10,132 bases of DNA from Actinomycetota bacterium. GTDB taxonomy: Bacteria; Acidobacteriota; Blastocatellia; Chloracidobacteriales; Chloracidobacteriaceae. Below are positions 1 through 5,319 of the stretch, piece by piece (positions within the stretch are counted from its first letter, which is position 1; every line of letters starts with the position of its first letter). Location: positions 1 to 10,132 of the forward strand of contig JAAFHI010000058.1 in NCBI GenBank assembly GCA_013298335.1, read 5' to 3'. The notes under the pieces are model-generated. The model saw only the letters and a program-made list of their open reading frames with translations, ran no database searches and was not told the origin of the DNA. Made by a program: the position numbers and the translations under genes.

Positions 1-1403
1 TCGGCCTGCACCATCGCGACCGCCGTGTTGTGGTGCGCCTGCCGCTCGGTGAAGAAATACCGGTCGCAGCGTCCGCCGATGGATTCGAGATTGGCGTAGG
101 TCCCGAACGCGCCTTCGCTCGGATGTGCGCGCAGTTTCGCGAAGGAGATCCGCAGCTCCGCGTCGCGCCACGTCTCCCCGATCGAGTACTGCCCGATGCC
201 GCGACCGAAGTGATGCGGCACCTGCTCACCCGACAGATCGACCAGTTTCCATGCGGGTGAACCGAGGGCAAAGTAATCGGCCACGTTTTCGACCGAGCGA
301 TTCGAAAACCACTCTTCGTAGAGGTTGCGCGCCTCGACCACCGTCACGTCGCGGCATCCGTTTTCATGAAGTACGGCGACGAGTTCGGCAAGCAGTTCCG
401 GGTCGCAGATGACCGACGTGTCGCGCCGATCGTAGCCCATCATGAACGATGTCTTGATGACGACCTTCAAGCATTCGACCGACACGGCGCGGCGTTCGGC
501 GCGGCGCGCAATCACGCCGGGCAGGCCGGATTCATCGAGAATCGCGCGAAATGACGCCAGTTTTTCGGCGCGGTCGGGATTCGGTTTCTTCGAATGCAGT
601 ACAAAAACGTCGCCGCCGTTGCCGACCGGATTGTCGGCGATGCTCGCGGCGCGGCGCTCGCGCGGCAGAAAGAATTCGCCGATTTCGGCAATGCGCGCTG
701 CGAGATCGTCCGCCGTCACGCCCGGCGCGAGCCGGTCTTCATCCGTCAGAACATCCGCCAGCAATTGAAAGATGCGGCGATGATTTTCTTCATCCGATTC
801 GATGCGGCGGAAATCCTCGATGAGCGACGCGGGCACGTCGGGGACGGTTTCGGCCAGCTTTACCAGCCGATTCCAGCACAGCCACGCGGTCCGCTCGGCG
901 TCCACGTTGAAGAGACAGAAATCGCGAAACGGCCCGTTGTCGAGCAGCGGCGCGACCGAACGCGGGACCTTGCCGAGCATCACGCCCGCCTTCGTCGCGA
1001 TGGTCGCCGCCAGCCGCGAGAGCGGCGCGGTCCGCCAGCCGACATGCTGCCGCACCGCCGCCGACCATCCGCCGACCGCGCCCGCGAACTGCGTCGCAAA
1101 TGCCTGTGCCTTCAGCAACGGACGCCCCAGTTTGAGAATCGCGCCGCGAATGTAGATCGCGTGCATTTCCTCGTCTTTCCACACCCAGACGAGCGCCTGC
1201 CGGATCAGGTCGCGGATTTCCTCGTCGAGCGGCATGGCCGCCAGATGCTCGGCAATGTTGGTTTCGCGGTAGCTGACGGCGACGATTTCCTCGCGTTCGA
1301 GCGCCAATAGAAAAAGGCGGATCATCTCGTCGCGCGGACGGTCGGCATACCGCTCGCGCCACAAGTCGAGGTCACGCTGAAATTCTTCGTAGATTCCGCC
1401 CAT
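1..1403 (-). CDS. Ferritin-like diiron domain fused to DUF362-like domain (3' end cut by window)
   Basis: The frame is open from an ATG at 1403 to the window edge, giving 467 codons with no stop, so the C-terminus is missing. Residues about 25-215 look like a ferritin-like four-helix diiron domain: a Glu-rich first helix (around E37-E39), an ExxH at E78-H81 (DEEMH), a third-helix glutamate near E170, and a second ExxH at E205-H208 (DEENH). From about residue 305 the protein resembles the DUF362 family (strand VVIKTSFMMG, then a Rossmann-like stretch ending VTVVEARNLYEEWF). DUF362 proteins are uncharacterised and often linked with Fe-S proteins; ferritin-like domains bind two metals and act as oxidases, oxygenases or iron stores. 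No signal peptide is visible, so it is probably cytoplasmic. There is no good Shine-Dalgarno before the ATG, so the start is the least certain part. It is transcribed divergently from the neighbouring esterase. The substrate is unknown. Confidence 0.72.
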   Translation of the reverse strand, partial: MGGIYEEFQRDLDLWRERYADRPRDEMIRLFLLALEREEIVAVSYRETNIAEHLAAMPLDEEIRDLIRQALVWVWKDEEMHAIYIRGAILKLGRPLLKAQAFATQFAGAVGGWSAAVRQHVGWRTAPLSRLAATIATKAGVMLGKVPRSVAPLLDNGPFRDFCLFNVDAERTAWLCWNRLVKLAETVPDVPASLIEDFRRIESDEENHRRIFQLLADVLTDEDRLAPGVTADDLAARIAEIGEFFLPRERRAASIADNPVGNGGDVFVLHSKKPNPDRAEKLASFRAILDESGLPGVIARRAERRAVSVECLKVVIKTSFMMGYDRRDTSVICDPELLAELVAVLHENGCRDVTVVEARNLYEEWFSNRSVENVADYFALGSPAWKLVDLSGEQVPHHFGRGIGQYSIGETWRDAELRISFAKLRAHPSEGAFGTYANLESIGGRCDRYFFTERQAHHNTAVAMVQA

Positions 1404-1608
1404 GGAATTTTCGATTCAGGAGTTCCGATTTCAAGCGGCAAGGTGACGTTCGTGAAAGCATACGGGGTATCGCCGGATTCGCGAAGTCGTCCGGACCGGT
1501 TTTCAGGGTCCGCTGGGCTTGCCGCCGCCGACCTCCGGTTGCGTAAAACCCGCGCCTTGACCGACAATCGCGCGGCCTTGATCCCCTCACCGCCGCGAGG
1601 CATTTTCG
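1404..1608. other. Divergent intergenic region between the diiron/DUF362 gene and the exported esterase
   Basis: This 205-base gap separates two divergent start codons and should carry both promoters. I see no convincing -35/-10 pair on either strand. The only clear signal is GAGG at 1597-1600, eight bases before the esterase ATG at 1609, a plausible ribosome binding site. No repeat or hairpin stands out. Confidence 0.4.
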
Positions 1609-2535
1609 ATGATCGTGAACTTCCCCAGACGAGCCCTCATCGCCGGACTGTTGTCGAGTCTGCTGCTTCCCTTCGCCATGAACGCCCAGGAAACAAAACC
1701 GCCCGTCGCCGGGCCGTCGCTCGGCGTGACCGGAACCGTCAGACACCATCCCGATTTCAAGGCGAAAACCATCGCCGCGCGCAACGTCGATGTCTGGCTG
1801 CCCCCGGATTACGAAAAGAACCCGAAGGCGCGCTACCCCGTCCTCTACATGCACGATGGACAGAACCTCTTCGACCCGGCCACGTCCTACGGCGGGGTGG
1901 ACTGGGCCATCGACGAAGTGATGACGCGACTCATCGCCGAGGGGAAAATCCGCCCGGCCATCGTCGTCGGCGTCTGGAATTCGCCGAAACGGTTCAACGA
2001 GTACATGCCGAAAAAGGCGATTCCGGCGGACTCCAAAATCGCGCTCGGCGTGCCGTCCAACCCGCACCCGGACGGGCCGATTCTCTCCGACGACTACCTG
2101 AAGTTTCTTGTTACGGAACTCAAACCCTTTATCGACAAGACCTACCGGACCAAAACGGGCCGCGCCGACACGTTCGTCATGGGATCGAGCATGGGCGGGC
2201 TGATTTCGGCCTACGCCATCAGCGAGTACCCGAACGTCTTCGGCGGCGCGGGCTGCGTCTCGACGCACTGGCCGGCGGGCGACGGCATCGTCATTGAGTA
2301 CCTGAAGAAATCGCTGCCCGATCCAAAGACCCACAAAATCTACTTCGACTTCGGCACGGCCACGCTCGACGCGCTCTACGAACCGTTTCAGAAACGGATG
2401 GACGACGTGATGCGGCAGGCGAACTATGTCGAAGGAAAAAACTGGATGACCCGAAAATTCGAGGGCGCGGAGCATTCCGAACGTGCCTGGCGTCAGCGGG
2501 TCGATATTCCGCTGACCTTTCTCCTGAAACGCTAA
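1609..2535 (+). CDS. Exported esterase-D-family alpha/beta hydrolase
   Basis: This is a 308-residue protein of the putative esterase (esterase D / enterochelin esterase-like, PF00756-type) family, which hydrolyses ester bonds; the substrate cannot be told from sequence. It begins with a secretion signal (basic MIVNFPRR, hydrophobic core ALIAGLLSSLLLPF, likely cleavage after MNAQ), so it should act in the periplasm or outside. Family motifs follow: DVWLPPDYEKNP near residue 61, YPVLYMHDGQNLFD at 76-89 and a GSSMG elbow at 192-196 with Ser194 as nucleophile. Asp247 (YFDFGT) and His289 (GAEHSERAW) are the probable triad partners. GAGG eight bases upstream supports the ATG. The DinB-fold gene follows after 25 nt, so the two are probably co-transcribed. 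A cytoplasmic relative lies about 1.7 kb downstream on the other strand. The fold assignment is secure; the biological role is not. Confidence 0.9.
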   Translation: MIVNFPRRALIAGLLSSLLLPFAMNAQETKPPVAGPSLGVTGTVRHHPDFKAKTIAARNVDVWLPPDYEKNPKARYPVLYMHDGQNLFDPATSYGGVDWAIDEVMTRLIAEGKIRPAIVVGVWNSPKRFNEYMPKKAIPADSKIALGVPSNPHPDGPILSDDYLKFLVTELKPFIDKTYRTKTGRADTFVMGSSMGGLISAYAISEYPNVFGGAGCVSTHWPAGDGIVIEYLKKSLPDPKTHKIYFDFGTATLDALYEPFQKRMDDVMRQANYVEGKNWMTRKFEGAEHSERAWRQRVDIPLTFLLKR

Positions 2536-2560
2536 CCCCCACCCCAAGGAGTCAATTCGC

Positions 2561-3058
2561 ATGACGACCGGAGATCTTCTTCGCACCGAATTCGAACAGG
2601 AAATGAGAACGACGCGGCGGATTCTCGAACGCATCCCGAGCGACAAGTTCGACTGGAAGCCGCACGAGAAGTCGATGGCGCTGGGCGGTCTGGCGGCCCA
2701 CATCGGCAACGTCCCGAACTGGGCGGTTTTCACCATCAGGCAGGATGAACTCGACCCCGGCTCGGTCAAAATGCCGCCGGTCACCTCGACCGAGGAACTG
2801 CTCGCGGCGTTTGACGCCAACGTCGCCGCCGGACTGGCGGCCTTCGACGAACTGACCGACGAACGGATCGCCGGGTCATGGTCGCTGCTCGTCCAGGGGA
2901 AACCGCTCTTCACGATGCCGCGCGGCATCGTGCTGCGGAAGTTCGTCTTCAGCCACCTCATCCACCATCGCGGACAGTTGAGCGTCTATCTGCGGCTGCT
3001 CGACGTGCCGGTGCCGTCGATCTACGGCCCGTCGGCGGATGAAAATCCGTTCGCGTGA
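2561..3058 (+). CDS. DinB-fold putative metal-dependent protein
   Basis: This 165-residue protein is a member of the DinB/YfiT-like four-helix superfamily. It shows the typical start (LLRTEFEQEMRTTRRILERIPSDKFDWKPHEKS), a first metal ligand at His47 (LAAHIGN) and the C-terminal HLIHHRGQLSVYLR helix. His132 and His136 complete the usual three-histidine metal site, and His135 is adjacent. Length and layout are normal for the family. Members bind Zn, Ni or similar metals; some are bacillithiol- or mycothiol-dependent transferases, but most, like this one, have no assigned reaction. The name comes from a DNA-damage-inducible Bacillus gene and does not imply DNA repair. AAGGAG at 2546-2551, nine bases before the ATG, fixes the start. 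It lies 25 nt after the esterase stop and is likely translated from the same message. Confidence 0.9.
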   Translation: MTTGDLLRTEFEQEMRTTRRILERIPSDKFDWKPHEKSMALGGLAAHIGNVPNWAVFTIRQDELDPGSVKMPPVTSTEELLAAFDANVAAGLAAFDELTDERIAGSWSLLVQGKPLFTMPRGIVLRKFVFSHLIHHRGQLSVYLRLLDVPVPSIYGPSADENPFA

Positions 3059-3088
3059 TTGTTTTTCACCCGCCCAGCCACTCCCAGC

Positions 3089-3508
3089 TTATGTCGAAAC
3101 GATCCGAGGCGGCGCAAAAACGATGAATGTCGGTGCCCAGGTCATTTGAGCGCCTGCCCAGATGACCTGAGTAACCGCCGAAATTGGTTGAATCCCTGCC
3201 GAAATGATTTGAACAGGCGCTGAAATGGTTTGAGCACGTGCCGAAACGACTTGAGCACCCGCTGAGGTCACTTGAACCACGGCTGAAGTCGGTTGAGCGC
3301 CTGCTGGAGCGAGTTGAGTAGGTGCTGAAATGACTTGAGCGCCTGCTGAAACGATTTGAACACACGCTGAAATGATTTGAGCGCCTGCTGAAGCGACTTG
3401 AGCACCTGCTGAAGTCACTTGAACCACGGCTGAAACGAGTTGTACCCGTACTGATGAAGGTTGAGACGGAGAAAACGGGATTCCATCCGTTTCCCTGATT
3501 CCCTTCAT
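3089..3508 (-). CDS. Doubtful heptapeptide-repeat ORF across the 21-bp minisatellite
   Basis: This 139-codon frame starts 4 nt after the stop of the small membrane-protein gene and runs through the whole minisatellite. Its translation is a seven-residue repeat of the type A-Q-V-I-S-A-G, with small and beta-branched residues and no recognised domain. Because every unit is exactly 21 bases, an open frame would persist once one unit is open. A second minus-strand frame is also open for about 99 codons, which weakens the coding case. The start lacks a properly spaced Shine-Dalgarno, and the non-repeat ends resemble no family I know. I keep it because the frame survives about 15 diverged units without an indel or stop. 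The likelier reading is a non-coding tandem repeat. Confidence 0.2.
   Translation of the reverse strand: MKGIRETDGIPFSPSQPSSVRVQLVSAVVQVTSAGAQVASAGAQIISACVQIVSAGAQVISAPTQLAPAGAQPTSAVVQVTSAGAQVVSARAQTISAPVQIISAGIQPISAVTQVIWAGAQMTWAPTFIVFAPPRIVST
3137..3451. repeat. 21-bp minisatellite, about 15 units, with 147-bp higher-order period
   Basis: Fifteen consecutive units of exactly 21 bases can be laid end to end with no indel; weaker units appear to extend to about 3116 on the left and 3472 on the right. On the plus strand each unit keeps a TGAA at positions 1-4 and a TTGA at 10-13 and nearly always ends in GC. TGA therefore recurs alternately every 10 and 11 bases, close to one DNA helical turn. 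Units at 3263-3283 and 3410-3430 are 20/21 identical. The three units before each also match their counterpart seven units away (17-18 of 21), indicating a 147-bp duplication. The array fills the gap between the DinB-fold gene and the leftward cluster. It is not a CRISPR array, since there are no unique spacers. Confidence 0.93.
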
Positions 3509-3512
3509 CCCC

Positions 3513-3779
3513 TCAAAAGGGAATTTCTTCCCGGCCCGGTTTTTTGTGAACCGCGATTCTCGCCACCAGCCACGCCCCGGTCATGAAAACGCCCGATACG
3601 CCAAGGAGAACCGCGTCGTACATCATCGACGGCGGTTTCCCGAACGGGTCGTGGTCATTGGCCATCTGCGCTCCCGCCGGGTCGAGCATCCCCAGCAGCG
3701 CAAACCCGGCGATCATCGCCCCGAGCCCAAACAGCGCCACTGCGCCGGTGATGCCGACCAGCATTCTGGAAGCCGTCAT
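3513..3779 (-). CDS. Small two-helix membrane protein
   Basis: This 88-residue protein has two hydrophobic segments that should span the inner membrane: MLVGITGAVALFGLGAMIAG and following residues near the N-terminus, and AVLLGVSGVFMTGAWLVARI near the C-terminus. Between them lies a polar stretch rich in Asp, Pro and Met (MANDHDPFGKPPSMMYD), and the tail is basic (HKKPGREEIPF). I do not recognise a family and no function is assigned. A GTG two codons upstream also opens the frame, but AAGGAG five bases before the ATG at 3779 favours the ATG. It lies 79 nt downstream of the cysteine-rich protein gene in the same direction, with a short palindrome in between, so co-transcription is possible but not certain. 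Confidence 0.72.
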   Translation of the reverse strand: MTASRMLVGITGAVALFGLGAMIAGFALLGMLDPAGAQMANDHDPFGKPPSMMYDAVLLGVSGVFMTGAWLVARIAVHKKPGREEIPF

Positions 3780-3784
3780 ACTCA

Positions 3785-3790
3785 CTCCTT
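3785..3790 (-). promoter_or_regulatory. Ribosome binding site of the small membrane protein
   Basis: AAGGAG on the minus strand, five bases from the ATG at 3779. It overlaps the alternative GTG (3783-3785), so it selects the ATG as the true start. Confidence 0.75.
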
Positions 3791-3803
3791 TCGGAAGACC
3801 CGC

Positions 3804-3823
3804 CCGCTACCGCAGGCGGTACT
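3804..3823. repeat. GC-rich palindrome between two leftward genes
   Basis: A short palindrome, TACCGC-AG-GCGGTA (3808-3821), sits between the stop of the cysteine-rich gene and the ribosome binding site of the membrane-protein gene. It resembles the dispersed intergenic palindromes common in some environmental bacterial genomes, but only one copy is in the window, so its repeat status rests on general familiarity. It has no following T-run and is not a classical terminator. Confidence 0.4.
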
Positions 3824-3858
3824 GACTCCGCGCTCAATGTCCCGCATTCCGCATTCGC

Positions 3859-4266
3859 TCACACCGCCGGGCGCGGCGGGCGTTTGCCATCGTGCTTCGT
3901 CAGGTATTCCGCCTGCAAGTCGCGAAAGTACGCCTCCAGCGACTGCTCGGTTTCCCGCCATGTGAATTCCTCGTAGGGAAGATACTGGCTGCATTCGCAG
4001 CAGAACGCCGTCCCGTCGTAGAGAAACGGGTCGGCGAGATAGCTCCGGACGTGATCCTCCGGCATTTCGGTGGTCACGCCGCATTTCGCGTGCTTGTACT
4101 GTTTCGGGACATCGTCGAGCGCGCCCTGAAACCGTTTCGCCGGTGCGAGCGTGATGTGGTCGGCGGCCTGGCCGTCCGGTTGGACCGCCGTGTGTTTTGC
4201 CTTGTGACCGGCATAAAACCACCGGAAGACCTGCTTGTGGCAGTACGGACAATGGATGAAGAACAT
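3859..4266 (-). CDS. Cysteine-rich, putative zinc-binding hypothetical protein
   Basis: This 135-residue protein has CPYCH at C6-H10, a lone cysteine at C62 (KCGVTTEMPEDHVRSYL) and a CCEC cluster at C89-C92 (FLYDGTAFCCECSQYLP). Paired cysteines about 80 residues apart suggest one or two structural zinc sites, but this is not a standard zinc ribbon I can name. The segment EMPEDHVRSYLADPFLYDG followed by Cys resembles conserved hypothetical proteins I associate with Planctomycetota and related soil bacteria; function is unknown. A C-terminal helix (ETEQSLEAYFRDLQAEYL) and a basic tail end the protein. No signal or membrane segment is seen, so it is probably cytoplasmic. Its Shine-Dalgarno overlaps the stop codon of the upstream esterase gene, so the two are almost certainly one transcript and may be translationally coupled. 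Confidence 0.82.
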   Translation of the reverse strand: MFFIHCPYCHKQVFRWFYAGHKAKHTAVQPDGQAADHITLAPAKRFQGALDDVPKQYKHAKCGVTTEMPEDHVRSYLADPFLYDGTAFCCECSQYLPYEEFTWRETEQSLEAYFRDLQAEYLTKHDGKRPPRPAV

Positions 4267-4277
4267 CCCCGCGATTA

Positions 4278-4283
4278 CTCCTT
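4278..4283 (-). promoter_or_regulatory. Ribosome binding site overlapping the upstream stop codon
   Basis: Minus-strand TAAGGAG: the TAA stop of the hydrolase (4284-4282) runs directly into AAGGAG (4283-4278). It lies 11 bases before the ATG of the cysteine-rich gene, slightly long, but no better start is seen. Such overlap points to coupling of the two genes. Confidence 0.65.
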
Positions 4284-5148
4284 ACATTTGTCGTGTACGT
4301 TTTTTCGGATACAGCTTCAACAGAATGCGCCCGACCCGGCGCGCCCAGTCGCCCTCGGTGTGCCGCGCGCCCCGGATTTCATGGCAGAACAGGTCGGACC
4401 TCAACTTCCACCCGTACGTGACGAGCAGATCGCGCATCAGGCGCAGACTCGCGATGCCGCTGCGGTGCTCGCGCGTCCCCATGTCGAGCCAGATGCGGAC
4501 GTTCGGTTTGCGCTTGAGGTTTTGAATCAGGCGGTAGGCCACGCCGTTATCCCACCACAGCGACGGCGAGACCGACGCGACCCGGCTGAACACTTCCGAA
4601 TGGTGCAGCCCGAGCAGCAGCGCGGCCAGTCCGCCGAGCGACGAACCGCCGATGCCGGTGAATTCCTGTTCCGGGCGGGTGCGGTAGTGCCCGTCGATAA
4701 ACGGCTTGAGTTCCTCGACGATGAACTTCCCGTACACCTGCAACTTGCCGCCCTGCCCCACGCCCCCGTCCACCGACGGCGTGTATTCGTCCATCCGGTG
4801 AACGCCCGTGTTCCAGATGCCGACGATGATGATCGGCTCCATTTTGCCCGCCAGAATCAGATCTTCGGCGGTCCGTCCCATTTTCCAGTCGTTGCCGCGA
4901 ATGAAGGCCGTGTCGCCATCGAAAAGGTTCTGTCCGTCGTGCATGTAAAGGACGGGATAGCGCCGCTCATGCTCCTGATCGTAGCCCGGCGGCAGATACA
5001 CGATGACGTTTCGGGCATGGTGCAGGAGATTCGAACCGAAATGGTTATGCATGCGGAAACCGCCCGCGTAGGAATGGGCATCGGCGGGAATTCCGGTCGG
5101 ATGAAAGGGCTGGTGCGAATCAAATACGTGTTTCTTGCGGCGCGGCAT
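4282..5148 (-). CDS. Cytoplasmic esterase-D-family alpha/beta hydrolase
   Basis: This 288-residue protein is a second member of the putative esterase (esterase D-like, PF00756-type) family. Motifs in order: NVIVYLPPGYDQE near residue 47, YPVLYMHDGQNLFD at 64-77, IIIVGIWNTG at 106-115, and a GSSLG elbow at 168-172 with Ser170 as nucleophile. Asp222 (WLDMGTREH) and His263 (GARHTEGDW) are the likely acid and base. Unlike its neighbour at 1609 it has a polar, basic N-terminus (MPRRKKHVFDSHQ) and no signal peptide. The 14-residue motif around HDGQNLFD is identical in the two, but other regions differ clearly, so they are paralogues or independently acquired relatives rather than a recent duplication. 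No Shine-Dalgarno is evident before the ATG. It heads a leftward cluster with the cysteine-rich gene directly after it. Substrate unknown. Confidence 0.88.
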   Translation of the reverse strand: MPRRKKHVFDSHQPFHPTGIPADAHSYAGGFRMHNHFGSNLLHHARNVIVYLPPGYDQEHERRYPVLYMHDGQNLFDGDTAFIRGNDWKMGRTAEDLILAGKMEPIIIVGIWNTGVHRMDEYTPSVDGGVGQGGKLQVYGKFIVEELKPFIDGHYRTRPEQEFTGIGGSSLGGLAALLLGLHHSEVFSRVASVSPSLWWDNGVAYRLIQNLKRKPNVRIWLDMGTREHRSGIASLRLMRDLLVTYGWKLRSDLFCHEIRGARHTEGDWARRVGRILLKLYPKKRTRQM

Positions 5149-5226
5149 AGGGGCGTCGGTCGGTTCGGCTTTCGAATTGTCGGGTAAGTTTCGAGCCTAT
5201 GTCGCGCCGCTTTTGAAAACAAGGCT

Positions 5227-5310
5227 TTGGACCGCGCGTTGGACCGCGCGCACCCTGCGCGCATGTCTTTTCTTTCTTCTACCCATGCGCGCAGGGTGCG
5301 CGCGGTCCAA
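5227..5310. repeat. Two 27-bp GC-rich repeats as a perfect inverted pair (long hairpin)
   Basis: A copy of the 27-bp element at 5239-5265 (beginning TTGGACCGCGCGCACCC) faces its exact reverse complement at 5284-5310. The 18-base spacer is pyrimidine-rich (TCTTTTCTTTCTTCTACC). A 12-base piece of the left arm, TTGGACCGCGCG, is also duplicated in tandem at 5227-5238. Each arm alone contains GCGCGC-ACCCT-GCGCGC and can fold on itself. The pair begins nine bases after the stop of the DUF4139 gene, so in that transcript it would form a very stable hairpin that could block 3' decay or help termination. It is a REP-like family; two further single copies lie at 7631 and 9813. Confidence 0.95.
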
Positions 5311-5319
5311 TGCGCTCCA

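Noticed and set aside
1372..2961. Long leftward ORF of 529 codons antisense to the esterase and DinB-fold genes
   Set aside because: It lies opposite two genes with clear family motifs, has no recognisable domain and a composition rich in Arg and Val typical of antisense frames in high-GC DNA.
3137..3451. CRISPR array
   Set aside because: The 21-base units abut directly with no unique spacers, and there are no cas genes in the window.
3473..3492. Weak terminator after the small membrane-protein gene
   Set aside because: The stem AAACGG/CCGTTT is only six pairs, GC-poor, and has no proper T-run on the minus strand.
3892..5187. Rightward ORF of 431 codons across the cysteine-rich and hydrolase genes
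   Set aside because: Antisense shadow of two genes on the minus strand whose motifs and ribosome binding site are convincing; the translation shows no domain.
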